Part shown: one piece after another, positions 26,448 through 34,670 of the stretch
Position numbering within the stretch: position 1 is the first letter of the stretch
Layout of the letters: each line of letters begins with the position of its first letter
From: Rubrivirga marina
GTDB taxonomy: Bacteria > Bacteroidota > Rhodothermia > Rhodothermales > Rubricoccaceae
Assembly: GCF_002283365.1 (NCBI RefSeq)
Contig: NZ_MQWD01000001.1
Span: forward strand, 4,410,992 to 4,474,991
Length of the DNA stretch: 64,000 nt
Direction: 5' to 3'
Notes under the pieces: generated by a model
The model's input: only the letters and a program-made list of their open reading frames with translations
The model's database searches: none
Told to the model about the DNA's origin: nothing
Made by a program: the position numbers and the translations under genes

Positions 26448-26969
26448 GTGCGCCCGGTTTTCCCCTACCCCGCCCGCCTCGCCGCGCTGGCGGTCGCGTT
26501 CGCCCTCCCGGCCGCGGCCCAGCCCGCCGCGCCCGCGGCCCCGATGCCCGCCGCGCTCGACTCGGCCGTCGTGTGGGCGCCGGCGCCTGGCCTCGTCGTC
26601 GCCGTGGCCGACTCGGCCGCACTCGTAGCGTTCGCGGCCGAGGTGGGCGACCTCGGCGCGGGCACCGAGGCGGCCGGCGTCGTCGTCGGCGAAGGCCGGG
26701 CGAGCTACTACGGCGAGCGCTTCCGCGGCCAGCGGACCGCCAGCGGCGAGCGGTTCGACCCCGACGGGCTCACGGCGGCCCACCGGACGCTCCCCTTCGG
26801 CACGCGCCTCCGCGTGACGAACCTCCGCACGGGCCAGAGCGTGGTCGTCCGCGTCACCGACCGCGGACCGTTCCACGGGTCGCGTGTGATCGACCTGTCG
26901 AAGGCGGCGGCGCGGCGGATCGGGATGGTCCGCTCGGGGACGGCGCGCGTGCGGATCGAGCGGCTCTAA
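26448..26969 (+). CDS. rlpA: RlpA-family septal ring lytic transglycosylase-like protein
   Basis: Predicted 173 aa with GTG start and a signal peptide (residues 1-23, ending PAAAQP). After an Ala/Pro linker the double-psi beta-barrel begins at GRASYYGERFRGQRTASGE. The two residues needed for glycan cleavage in the P. aeruginosa enzyme are present: His in AAHRTLPFGT and Asp in VTDRGPFH. The family cuts denuded glycan strands at the division site. No SPOR domain and no lipobox are visible, so targeting differs from the classical enzyme. Confidence 0.87.
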   Translation: MRPVFPYPARLAALAVAFALPAAAQPAAPAAPMPAALDSAVVWAPAPGLVVAVADSAALVAFAAEVGDLGAGTEAAGVVVGEGRASYYGERFRGQRTASGERFDPDGLTAAHRTLPFGTRLRVTNLRTGQSVVVRVTDRGPFHGSRVIDLSKAAARRIGMVRSGTARVRIERL

Positions 26970-27058
26970 CGCCCCGCCCGCGTCGGCGTCGAGGCAGACC
27001 GGGTCGGCTCGGCGGGACCTCCGCGTGGACGTAGCGTAGGTGTCGTCCCCCCGCCCCG

Positions 27059-28198
27059 TTGCCTGTGGAGCCCGTCCGCAACCTGATCTCCCGGAAGAAG
27101 CCGGCCTACCCGGTCTCCGACCACCTCTGCGACTTCCTCCACGAGTACGGCCGGCTCGTCGACGGCGGCGTCCGCTACGACGACCTCGCCCGCTACGCCG
27201 GGCAGGCCCCGCTCTACGACGAGCACGGCGACGACACGCTCTGGAGCTCCGTCTACTACGGCCACGCCGAGCAGGCCGAGATCCACGACCAGCTCCGCAC
27301 GACGTACGCTCTGCTGAAGTCGGCCGGCGACCTCTCGACGGTCGAGCACCTCTACATCGACCGGGTCGACCTCTGCCTGTACGGCAACACGCTCCCGTTC
27401 CGCGTCCGGATCGTGAACCGGCTGAACGAGAACTTCGACTACTTCTACGTCAAGCGCGCCGACGCCTCGCGGGTCTACGGGCTGGAGCTGGCCCACATCC
27501 TCTCGCCGAGCTCGCTCAACTTCCTCACCCGCGTCGACGGGCCCGAGCTCCGGGACCAGACGATCATCGAGGAGCACATCATCGGGCTGCCCGGCGACGC
27601 GTTCATCCGCGAGAACCTCCCCGACAACCGGTTCGACCAGGTCCGGCTGGCCAAGGAATTCGTCAAGTTCAATGAGCGGTGCTTCGTCCGGCTCCTCGGC
27701 GACATGCACTCGGGGAACTGGGTCGTCGACATCACGCCGGACTTCGAGAAGCTCCACTACCGGCTCCGGGCCATCGACTTCGACCAGCAGAGCCACCACC
27801 CGCGCAAGCAGGTCTACCTCCCGCAGTTCTTCCCGGCCAACAACGCCATCATCAAGTTCGGGCTGGAGCACCTCACCGAGACGACGGTCGACCAGTACCA
27901 GCGGGAGGAGCGGGCGCTCATGGCCGGCCGCCTCCGCGTGCTCCACGGCCGCTTCGACGAGCTGATGGCCGTCATGCGGGAGGACCTCATCGCGCCACCC
28001 GAGAACGTGGCGGCGCTCGGCGCCAGCCTCGCCGACCACTACGCCGAGCCGGCCTTCCGCGACGCCGTGACGATGGGCGAGCTCGTGGGCCTGTCGCTGG
28101 AGCTCCTGATGGCGCGCGCCGAGCCGGCCTCGCTCAAGCTCCTCTCGGGCGCGACGGTCGAGGACGTGGCCCGCGACGTCCGGGGCCGCGTGGCCTGA
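27059..28198 (+). CDS. protein-kinase-like-fold protein of unknown family
   Basis: Predicted 379 aa. I do not recognise a named family. The middle carries a pattern like the catalytic loop of aminoglycoside or fructosamine kinases: LLGDMHSGNWVVD (Asp215 to Asn220) and, twenty residues later, AIDFDQQSHH (Asp240-Phe-Asp). In the kinase-like superfamily such residues bind metal and phosphate. Upstream, YFYVKRADASRVYGLEL may supply the nucleotide Lys and EEHIIGLPGD a hinge. The C-terminal third is helical. The frame opens with TTG at 27059, or GTG at 27065; no ATG fits. It stands alone between rlpA and the helicase. Substrate unknown. Confidence 0.65.
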   Translation: MPVEPVRNLISRKKPAYPVSDHLCDFLHEYGRLVDGGVRYDDLARYAGQAPLYDEHGDDTLWSSVYYGHAEQAEIHDQLRTTYALLKSAGDLSTVEHLYIDRVDLCLYGNTLPFRVRIVNRLNENFDYFYVKRADASRVYGLELAHILSPSSLNFLTRVDGPELRDQTIIEEHIIGLPGDAFIRENLPDNRFDQVRLAKEFVKFNERCFVRLLGDMHSGNWVVDITPDFEKLHYRLRAIDFDQQSHHPRKQVYLPQFFPANNAIIKFGLEHLTETTVDQYQREERALMAGRLRVLHGRFDELMAVMREDLIAPPENVAALGASLADHYAEPAFRDAVTMGELVGLSLELLMARAEPASLKLLSGATVEDVARDVRGRVA

Positions 28199-28410
28199 GC
28201 CCGCTCGCCTTGGGCCCGAGGCGGAGGGGGCCAGACCGCAAGAAGGGCCCGCAGAGGCACAGCCGCAGAGGAACGCCGACCTTGAGAGCCCCCCCGTTGC
28301 CGGCCGGAGGCGCGCTCGCGCCGTCGTGATTCTCGGAAGCGGACCCCTCGCTTCCCGCTCCGCCCGCCTGGCCCTCGCGCCAGCGCCCCGCGGACGTTCC
28401 ACGACGACCC

Positions 28411-29706
28411 ATGCCCACCCACGCCCCCGTCGACTCGTTCGACGCCCTCGGCCTCGCCCCCTCCGTCCTCCGGGGCGTCCGCGACGCCGGCTACGACTCC
28501 CCCACGCCCGTCCAGGCCGCCGCCCTGCCCGTCGCCCTCGACGGGGTCGACGTGGTCGGCGTGGCGCAGACCGGGACCGGCAAGACGGCCGCGTTCGTCC
28601 TGCCCATCCTCGACTACCTCGTCAAGGACCCGATGCCGGGCAAGAAGCGGGCGGTCCGCGCCCTCGTCGTCACGCCGACGCGCGAGCTGGCGATCCAGGT
28701 GACCGAGGCCGTCGCCGGCTACGGCAAGCACACCGGCCTCCGGGCCGCCACGATCTACGGCGGCGTCGGGAAGGGCGGGCAGCGGACGGCCCTCCGCAAC
28801 GGGATCGACATCGTCGTCGCCACGCCGGGCCGCCTCCTCGACTTCCTCGGCGAGGGCGTCCTCGACCTCTCGTTCGTCGACGTCCTCGTGCTCGACGAGG
28901 CCGACCGGATGTTCGACATGGGGTTCGTGAAGGACGTCCGCCGGATCGTGGCCGCCGTGCCGAAAGAGCGCCAGACGATGCTGTTCTCGGCGACGATGCC
29001 GCCCCCCATCCAGGACCTCGCGCGGAGCATCCTCTACCAGCCTGAGACCATCGAGGTCGGGGAGCGGCGCGACCCCGCGGCGACGGTCACGCAGCGCCAG
29101 ATCCGCGTGGCCGAGGCCGAGAAGCAGGCGCTCCTCCACCACCTCATCGAGACCGAGGCGGTCGACCGGATGATCGTGTTCTCACGCACGAAGTACCGGG
29201 CCGACCGGATCAAGAAGAAGCTCGACCGGGCCGGCTTCGACGCCATCGCGATCCACTCGAACCGGACGCAGGGCCAGCGCCAGCGCGCGCTCAAGGGGTT
29301 CGAGGCGGGCCAGTACCAGATCATGGTGGCGACCGACATCGCCGCGCGCGGGATCGACGTGCCGGGCGTCTCGCACGTCGTCAACTTCGACGCGCCCAAC
29401 ATGCCGGAGGACTACATCCACCGGATCGGGCGGACCGGGCGGGCCGAGGCGACGGGCGACGCGATCACGTTCGTCTCGGCGGCCGAGGCCTCGAACCTCG
29501 CCGCCATCGAGAAGCACACGGGCCGGCGGATCGACGAGCTCCGGGTCGACGGCTTCGACGCCCCGCGGATGGCAGAGGCCCTCGCCAACCCGGCGCGGCG
29601 CTCGAACCCGTCGGGCCACAAGTCGCGCCAGAAGCAGGGCGGCGGCCGGCCCGGTGGCAACCGGAACGGCGGCGGGCGCTCCAAGAAGGGCCGCGGCAAC
29701 CGCTAG
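28411..29706 (+). CDS. DEAD-box ATP-dependent RNA helicase (RhlE-like)
   Basis: Predicted 431 aa. Both RecA-like domains are complete: the Q motif (SPTPVQ), motif I AQTGTGKT (about 52-59), PTRELA, the motif Ib TPGR, DEAD at about 162-165, SAT, then the second-domain motifs with ATDIAARGIDVPG and HRIGRTGRA. The C-terminal tail (about 395-431) is a basic Gly/Arg/Asn/Lys-rich extension (GGGRPGGNRNGGGRSKKGRG) that probably binds RNA, as in RhlE and similar proteins. It likely helps ribosome assembly or RNA decay, especially in the cold. The preceding gap of 212 nt holds short CCGCAGAGG repeats and a degenerate palindrome. Confidence 0.93.
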   Translation: MPTHAPVDSFDALGLAPSVLRGVRDAGYDSPTPVQAAALPVALDGVDVVGVAQTGTGKTAAFVLPILDYLVKDPMPGKKRAVRALVVTPTRELAIQVTEAVAGYGKHTGLRAATIYGGVGKGGQRTALRNGIDIVVATPGRLLDFLGEGVLDLSFVDVLVLDEADRMFDMGFVKDVRRIVAAVPKERQTMLFSATMPPPIQDLARSILYQPETIEVGERRDPAATVTQRQIRVAEAEKQALLHHLIETEAVDRMIVFSRTKYRADRIKKKLDRAGFDAIAIHSNRTQGQRQRALKGFEAGQYQIMVATDIAARGIDVPGVSHVVNFDAPNMPEDYIHRIGRTGRAEATGDAITFVSAAEASNLAAIEKHTGRRIDELRVDGFDAPRMAEALANPARRSNPSGHKSRQKQGGGRPGGNRNGGGRSKKGRGNR

Positions 29707-29760
29707 CCCCCTCGGCGTCGAGGGGGGCGGGGTCGGCTTCCATTGGCGATGCCCTCCCCC

Positions 29761-29890
29761 GCGTCGTCCTGAGCGGAGGGCGACGCCCGGAGCCGAAGGA
29801 TCTCCGTCGCGCACCGCGTCCGGGCGCCCTCATGAGTGCCGTGCTCGTCTGAGATCCTTCGACCCGCTCCGCTTGCTCAAGATGACGACC
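29761..29890. repeat. inverted-repeat element, second copy
   Basis: GTCGTCCTGAGCGGAG on the left and a complementary segment ending CAAGATGACGAC on the right enclose a second inverted pair, CCGAAGGATCTC with GAGATCCTTCG. The ends resemble the element at 26179, but internal sequence differs. It fills the gap between the convergent helicase and MBL genes, with a small CCCCTCG/CGAGGGG palindrome at 29708-29725. Confidence 0.65.
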
Positions 29891-29939
29891 CGGGCGCGAC
29901 GGGGCCTACACCCTCCACTTCGTTCCTGGAGTGGCGAGG

Positions 29940-30599
29940 CTACAGGTCTCGCAAAAACGGGTTCGTCCGCCGCTCGGCGCCAACGGTGGTCTTCGGCCCG
30001 TGACCGGAGTAGACGACCGTGGCGTCGGGGAGCGTGAGGACCTCGTCGCGGATTGAGGCCAGCAGCACGTCGAGGCTGCCCTGCCAGAGGTCGGTCCGCC
30101 CGATGGAGCCCTGGAACAGCACGTCGCCGCCGACCAGGATGGAGTCGGCCTCCGAGTAGAAGGCGACGGAGCCCGGCGAGTGGCCCGGTACGTGGAGCAC
30201 GCGGAGCGTCACGTCGCCGAGGGCGATCTCGTCGCCCGCCGCGAGGTCGTGCGCCGGTGGCGGCGGCGGGTCGACGCGGACGCCGAACATCTCGCCTTGG
30301 ACGACAGCGTTCTCCAACAACGGCGCGTCGGCCGGGTGGAGCTGCCAGCCGCCGTGCTCGGCCGCCTTCCCGTAGCGCTCGGCGAAGTGGTGGCAGCCAA
30401 AGACGTGGTCGATGTGGGCGTGGGTCAGGAGGAGGTGCCGCACCGCGAGCCCGGCCGCCTCGACGTACGCCTCGACCGCCTGACGCTCGGCCCGCGACGC
30501 CGTCCCGGGGTCCACGATCGCCGCCTCGCCCTGGGATGAGAGGACGTAGGTGTTCTCCGCGAACGGGCTGACGACGAACGACTGGACGGAGAGCGGCAT
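29940..30599 (-). CDS. MBL-fold metallo-hydrolase (glyoxalase II-like)
   Basis: Predicted 219 aa. The metallo-beta-lactamase metal motif THAHIDHVFG (HxHxDH), the later PGHSPGSVAFY (His) and GGDVLFQGSIGRTDL (Asp) and the final YSGHGPKTTVG (His) provide the two-metal site. The order and spacing match hydroxyacylglutathione hydrolase-like proteins of the small YcbL type, which hydrolyse thioesters. The organism probably makes bacillithiol (bshA nearby), so a bacillithiol-linked substrate is possible but inferred. It is divergent from lptF and converges with the helicase. Confidence 0.9.
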   Translation of the reverse strand: MPLSVQSFVVSPFAENTYVLSSQGEAAIVDPGTASRAERQAVEAYVEAAGLAVRHLLLTHAHIDHVFGCHHFAERYGKAAEHGGWQLHPADAPLLENAVVQGEMFGVRVDPPPPPAHDLAAGDEIALGDVTLRVLHVPGHSPGSVAFYSEADSILVGGDVLFQGSIGRTDLWQGSLDVLLASIRDEVLTLPDATVVYSGHGPKTTVGAERRTNPFLRDL

Positions 30600-30618
30600 G
30601 AGCGGGGGGCGAGTGGGT

Positions 30619-30638
30619 CCGCCTCGGTGCCGAGGCGG
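30619..30638. repeat. dispersed palindrome copy, MBL-lptF divergent gap
   Basis: CCGCCTCGG-TG-CCGAGGCGG, perfect arms of 9 bp with a 2-nt centre. It lies in a divergent promoter region, so it cannot simply be a terminator. Confidence 0.75.
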
Positions 30639-30782
30639 GGAGGGCGGGCGTCGGAATTCGGCGCCCCGTGCATGTCCGAACGCCGCCGGTCGTTCCGCTC
30701 GCGGCGGATCTCTGCCATTTCCCCGTTCCCATTTTCCGCGAGCGCCAGCGAACCGCAGGTCGGCGTCGCCATCTTCCCCCCC

Positions 30783-32207
30783 GTGATCAAGCGTCTCCAC
30801 CGCCAGATTCTGAAGGGCCTGCCACTGCCGTTCGTGGCGGCGCTGCTGACGCTGCTGTTCCTGCTCCTGATGCAGTTCTTGATCCACTACCTCCCCGACC
30901 TCGTCGGGCGGGGGCTGCCGGCGGTGGCGGTGGCAGAATTGATCGCCTACAGCCTGGCCTACATGGTCACCCTCGCCGTCCCGATGGCGTGGCTCGTGGC
31001 GCTGCTGGCGTCGTTCGGGCGGCTGGCCGAGAGCCGGGGGTATCTCGTCGCCAAGAGCGCCGGCGTGTCGCTGCCGACGCTCGCGTGGCCGACGCTCGTG
31101 GTCGGGCTGGCGCTGACGGCGGGGATGGTGTACTTCAACAACGAGATGCTGCCGGAGGCGAACTACCGGCTCAACGGCCTCTGGCGCGACATCCGCGTGA
31201 GCCGACCGGGCTTCGCCCTCACGCCCGGCGAGTTCTACACCGACGTCGACGGCTACGCCATCCGCGCCGACGCCATCCCGCCGGACTCGTCCGGGCTGCT
31301 CCTCGGCGTGACCGTGTTCGAGGGCGGCTCCGGCGGCGACGCGGCGACGCTCACGGCCCGGCGCGCCCGGCTCCAAACGCAGTACGGCGGCCAGCGCCTG
31401 ACGATGCTCCTCGAGGACGGCGCCATCCACCGCCGCTCGCCCGACCCGCAGTCGGACCGCTACGAGCGCCTGACGTTCGACCGCCACCGGATGGCGTTCG
31501 ACCTCTCCGGCCTCGGGGGCTTCGAACGCCGGGACACCGACGTCGGCCGGACCGACCGCTCGATGCGGACGTCGGAGATGCTCGCCGTCGTCGACTCCCT
31601 CGACGGCCTCGCCGCGGGCCATGCCGACTCGGTCCGCGCTGCACTCGACCGCTGGGGCGAGTCTCCGACCGGCGAGTACGCGGGCGCCCGCCGGATCGAC
31701 TCGACGGCGACGCCCGAGGCAGCCCGGGTCGGCACCGGGCGGCCCACGCTCGACGGGCTCGCCGACCCCGAGCGCGAGTCGGTCTACGACCTCGCCCTGA
31801 TGCGCGCGCGTTCCATCGGCTCCGAGGCCGAGACGGCCGTCGCCGCGCTCGACCGCGACCGCCAGCGGGCCGACCGCTTCCGGGTCGAGATCTACAAAAA
31901 GAACTCGATCGCCCTCGCGTGCCTCGTGTTCGTGCTCGTGGGCGTCCCGCTCGGGCTGGCCGTGCCGCGGGCCGGCGTCGGGCTGGTGGCAGCGCTCGCC
32001 GTGTTCGTGTTCCTGTTCTACTGGATCTCGCTCGTCGGCGGCGAGAAGCTGGCCGACCGCGAGATGCTGCCGCCGGAGATCGGGATGTGGGCGGCGAACG
32101 TGATCATCGGCGCGCTCGGCGTGTACCTCGTCGTCCGCGAGACCCGCGACCCGGCGTGGCGCGACCCCGTCCGCGCGCTGGCCGGGCGGTTCAAGCGGAG
32201 AGGGTGA
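30783..32207 (+). CDS. lptF: LptF/LptG-family lipopolysaccharide export permease
   Basis: Predicted 474 aa. Three membrane helices at the start (LPLPFVAALLTLLFLLLMQFL, ELIAYSLAYMVTLAVPMAWLV, AWPTLVVGLALTAGMVYF) and three at the end (SIALACLVFVLVGVPLGLAV and two more) enclose a periplasmic beta-jellyroll of about 270 residues, as in the YjgP/YjgQ family. It would extract LPS from the inner membrane with LptB. The frame contains GTG at 30783 just before the conserved KRLHRQILKG segment; no ATG suits. LptG and LptF cannot be separated from sequence here. The domain is longer than usual, with a charged insertion near residues 260-370. Confidence 0.87.
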   Translation: MIKRLHRQILKGLPLPFVAALLTLLFLLLMQFLIHYLPDLVGRGLPAVAVAELIAYSLAYMVTLAVPMAWLVALLASFGRLAESRGYLVAKSAGVSLPTLAWPTLVVGLALTAGMVYFNNEMLPEANYRLNGLWRDIRVSRPGFALTPGEFYTDVDGYAIRADAIPPDSSGLLLGVTVFEGGSGGDAATLTARRARLQTQYGGQRLTMLLEDGAIHRRSPDPQSDRYERLTFDRHRMAFDLSGLGGFERRDTDVGRTDRSMRTSEMLAVVDSLDGLAAGHADSVRAALDRWGESPTGEYAGARRIDSTATPEAARVGTGRPTLDGLADPERESVYDLALMRARSIGSEAETAVAALDRDRQRADRFRVEIYKKNSIALACLVFVLVGVPLGLAVPRAGVGLVAALAVFVFLFYWISLVGGEKLADREMLPPEIGMWAANVIIGALGVYLVVRETRDPAWRDPVRALAGRFKRRG

Positions 32208-32281
32208 ACGCTCCCGGTACGTTTGGATCAGGGCGAGGGCTCGGTGGGCTCGTAGGCTCCGATCGGTTCAGCCCCTCGCCG

Positions 32282-32788
32282 ATGCGCCGCTGGCTCTTCA
32301 CGCTCCTCCTGTGCGCGCCCGCCTTGTGTTCGGCGCAGCACCGTCCGGAGACGCCCTCCATCCTCCTCGGGCATGGACCGGCAGCCACGCCGCTCCCGCA
32401 CCTCCTGGATGAGACGCTGGGTTCTCCGACGGGTCCGCGATGGCGCGCAATCACCGCGCTCCTGGGCTCGACAGGCGGATACGTCGCGCTCGGACTCGCG
32501 GGGGGCGGCTTCGGCTACCACATCGACGACTCCGCCGGGTGCGACGACCTCTGCCTGCCCGAGGGGGTGTGGGTCGGGTGGACGATCGGGAGCGCCGTCG
32601 GTGCCGGCCTCGGTGCGCATCTCGGGGGTGGCGGGTCGGGGTCGCTGGCGTGGACGCTCGTCGGCGCGGGAGCGGCCCAGAGCGCGCTGGGCCTCTACGG
32701 CGCCTCGATCGACAACCCCTTCGTCGTCCTCATTCCGGTCTCCGTTCTCGCGGCTCTGGTCGCGGACGGCGTGTCGGCCTCGCGCTGA
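32282..32788 (+). CDS. secreted glycine-rich hypothetical protein
   Basis: Predicted 168 aa with a clear signal peptide (residues 1-19, LCSAQ). The mature part has Gly-rich hydrophobic stretches (GGYVALGLAGGGFGYHI, GSAVGAGLGAHLGGGGSG, LVGAGAAQSALGLYGASI) separated by a Cys-containing loop (DSAGCDDLCLPEG) whose two Cys may pair. It resembles glycine-zipper-like membrane-associated proteins of Bacteroidota, but no named family was recognised. It sits between lptF and rsmI. The first 90 nt overlap no other convincing frame. Confidence 0.55.
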   Translation: MRRWLFTLLLCAPALCSAQHRPETPSILLGHGPAATPLPHLLDETLGSPTGPRWRAITALLGSTGGYVALGLAGGGFGYHIDDSAGCDDLCLPEGVWVGWTIGSAVGAGLGAHLGGGGSGSLAWTLVGAGAAQSALGLYGASIDNPFVVLIPVSVLAALVADGVSASR

Positions 32789-32886
32789 GCGGTCGTGGGG
32801 AGGCTTCGTGAGTTCATCAGGTCGCGCGGTGTCGGTCCCCGCTGACCCGCGTACCCTGCCCGCCTCCCCGATCCCGCCCCGCTCCG

Positions 32887-33555
32887 ATGCTCGTCCTCGT
32901 CCCCACGCCCGTCGGCAACCTGGAGGACCTCACGTTCCGCGCGCTCCGCGTGCTGAAAGAGGCCGACGTCGTGGCGTGCGAGGACACGCGGACGTCGGGC
33001 GTCCTCTTCGGCCACTACGGCATCGAGACGCCGCGCGTGAGCTTCCACATCCACAACGAGCACGCGAAGGCGAGTCAGTTGGTCGAGCGGATGGCGGCCG
33101 GCGAGACGGTCGCCCTCATCTCGGACGCCGGGACGCCGGGGATCTCGGACCCCGGCTTCCTCCTGGTCCGCGCCGCCGCCGAGGCGGGCGTCCGCGTCGA
33201 GGCCCTGCCGGGGCCGACGGCGTTCGTCCCGGCCCTCGTCGCGAGCGGCCTCCCGTGCGACCGGTTCGTGTTCGAGGGCTTCCTCCCGCACAAGAAGGGC
33301 CGCCAGACGCGCCTCAAGGCGCTCGCCGACGAGCCGCGGACGGTCGTCCTGTACGAGAGCCCGCACCGCCTCGTGAAGCTGCTCGGCCAGCTCGGCGAGC
33401 ACCTCGGACGGGATCGGCCCGCCGCCGTGGCCCGCGAGATCTCGAAGCTCCACGAGGAGGTCCGCCGCGGGACGCTCGCGGAGCTTGAGGCCCACTACGG
33501 CGCGCAGGCCAAGGTGCGCGGCGAGATCGTCGTCGTCGTCGGCGGGGCCGGCTAG
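32887..33555 (+). CDS. rsmI: 16S rRNA cytidine-1402 2'-O-methyltransferase
   Basis: Predicted 222 aa. RsmI methylates the ribose of C1402 at the ribosomal P site, using S-adenosylmethionine. Signatures are VPTPVGNLEDLTFRAL, CEDTRTSGVL, LISDAGTPGISDPGFLLV, LPGPTAFVPALVASGLP and YESPHRL. The E. coli protein has about 286 residues; here the C-terminal helical domain of about 60 residues is absent, which is common in shorter homologues. A 98-nt gap precedes it. Confidence 0.92.
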   Translation: MLVLVPTPVGNLEDLTFRALRVLKEADVVACEDTRTSGVLFGHYGIETPRVSFHIHNEHAKASQLVERMAAGETVALISDAGTPGISDPGFLLVRAAAEAGVRVEALPGPTAFVPALVASGLPCDRFVFEGFLPHKKGRQTRLKALADEPRTVVLYESPHRLVKLLGQLGEHLGRDRPAAVAREISKLHEEVRRGTLAELEAHYGAQAKVRGEIVVVVGGAG

Positions 33556-33623
33556 CGGGGCACCGACTCCGCCCGCCTCGGCGTTCTCCCCGGGGCCGAC
33601 GAAGCCGTGCCCCGACGGGTACG

Positions 33624-34223
33624 ATGCTATCCTCTCCCCTCCTTGCTTGGCCGCCCGTGCGCCTCGTCCTCCTCGTCCTCCTCACTGCCACGGCCGCCAA
33701 CGCGCAGGCCGAGCTCCCGCCGCAGTCCGCGCCCACGCCCGTCGCGCTCCAGGAGGCCGGGGCCGACACGACGTCTGACGGGCGAACCGAGACGGAACTC
33801 GCCGTCGAGGCCACGATCGCCGAGCCGGGCGTCCACGTGGTCCACTTCTGGGCGCCGTGGTGCGGCAACTCGCGAGCGGAATTCGAGGCTGGCTGGTACG
33901 AGGTCGTCGAGGCCAACCCCGACGTGTCGTTCTCGTTCGTGGCGATCTGGAACGACGGCCGCGACTCCGCCGACCGCCTCGCGCGCTACGGCATCACGCC
34001 GGGCGGCCACGTCGCCGTCTACGCCCAGCCCGACCGCGGGCCGACGGCCGAGCGGAGCCTCCGCCGCCGCGCGTTCCTCGGCCTCCCGCTGAGCTGGACG
34101 CCGACGACCTGGATCTTCAACCGCGAGGGCCAGCTGGCCTACGCGTTCAACTACGGCGAGGTCTCGCCGGACATGCTGGCGACCGCCATCGAGCACGCCC
34201 GCGACGAGTGGACACATGATTGA
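33624..34223 (+). CDS. exported thioredoxin-fold protein with WCGNS motif
   Basis: Predicted 199 aa. A signal peptide (about residues 12-28, ending ANAQ) precedes an acidic linker and a thioredoxin-like domain. The redox motif is WCGNS at Cys80, so the second Cys of CxxC is Ser. The cis-Pro loop (SWTPTTWIFNREG) is present. A Cys-x-x-Ser thioredoxin-like protein typically acts by a monothiol mechanism, as an isomerase, a trap or a carrier, not as a dithiol reductase. The gene overlaps the next one by 8 nt, and that one encodes a paralogue without a signal peptide. Confidence 0.78.
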   Translation: MLSSPLLAWPPVRLVLLVLLTATAANAQAELPPQSAPTPVALQEAGADTTSDGRTETELAVEATIAEPGVHVVHFWAPWCGNSRAEFEAGWYEVVEANPDVSFSFVAIWNDGRDSADRLARYGITPGGHVAVYAQPDRGPTAERSLRRRAFLGLPLSWTPTTWIFNREGQLAYAFNYGEVSPDMLATAIEHARDEWTHD

Positions 34224-34638
34224 GCACGCCTCGACCGACGCCGCCCTCCGCGAGATCGTGAGCGCTGACGGCGTCCACGTCGTCCACGTATGGGCGCCGT
34301 GGTGCGACAACTCGCTCCACGAGCACGAGCCCATCTGGTCCGACTGGCAGAGCCTGAGTGCCGACTCGGTGACGTTCGTGACGGTCTGGAACGAGGGCGA
34401 GAGCGGGGCCGAGACGCTCCGCGAGACCGGCGTCGAGGGCGTCCGCGAGCTCGTCGTGCCCGGCCCGAAGCCCGAGAAGCCCGACCGGCGGATCCGCCTC
34501 CTCGGCGTCCCCGTCACGTGGATCCCGACGACACTCGTGTTCAACCGGAACGGCCTGCTGGCGACCGCCTTCGCCTACGGCGAGGCCTCGCGCGAGCAGC
34601 TGACGGAGGCCATCGCGGGCGCGCGGAGCAGCTGGTGA
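34216..34638 (+). CDS. thioredoxin-fold paralogue with WCDNS motif, cytosolic
   Basis: Predicted 140 aa, without signal peptide. The fold matches the preceding gene: VHVVHVWAPWCDNS (Cys30), the segment SVTFVTVWNEG, then a cis-Pro strand VTWIPTTLVFNRNG and GEASREQLTEAI. The second Cys is again Ser. The two genes share the W-C-x-N-S motif and the GVHVVH prefix, so they are recent paralogues, one apparently exported and the other cytosolic. The 8-nt overlap suggests coupled translation. Function unknown beyond monothiol redox chemistry. Confidence 0.75.
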   Translation: MIEHASTDAALREIVSADGVHVVHVWAPWCDNSLHEHEPIWSDWQSLSADSVTFVTVWNEGESGAETLRETGVEGVRELVVPGPKPEKPDRRIRLLGVPVTWIPTTLVFNRNGLLATAFAYGEASREQLTEAIAGARSSW

Positions 34639-34643
34639 CTCCG

Positions 34644-34665
34644 CCCGCCTCGACGCCGAGGCGGG
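34644..34665. repeat. dispersed palindrome copy between convergent genes
   Basis: CCCGCCTCG-ACGC-CGAGGCGGG, a 9-bp stem with a 4-nt centre. It lies between the thioredoxin-like gene and trpF, which converge across 32 nt, so it could end both messages. Confidence 0.7.
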
Positions 34666-34670
34666 ACGAG

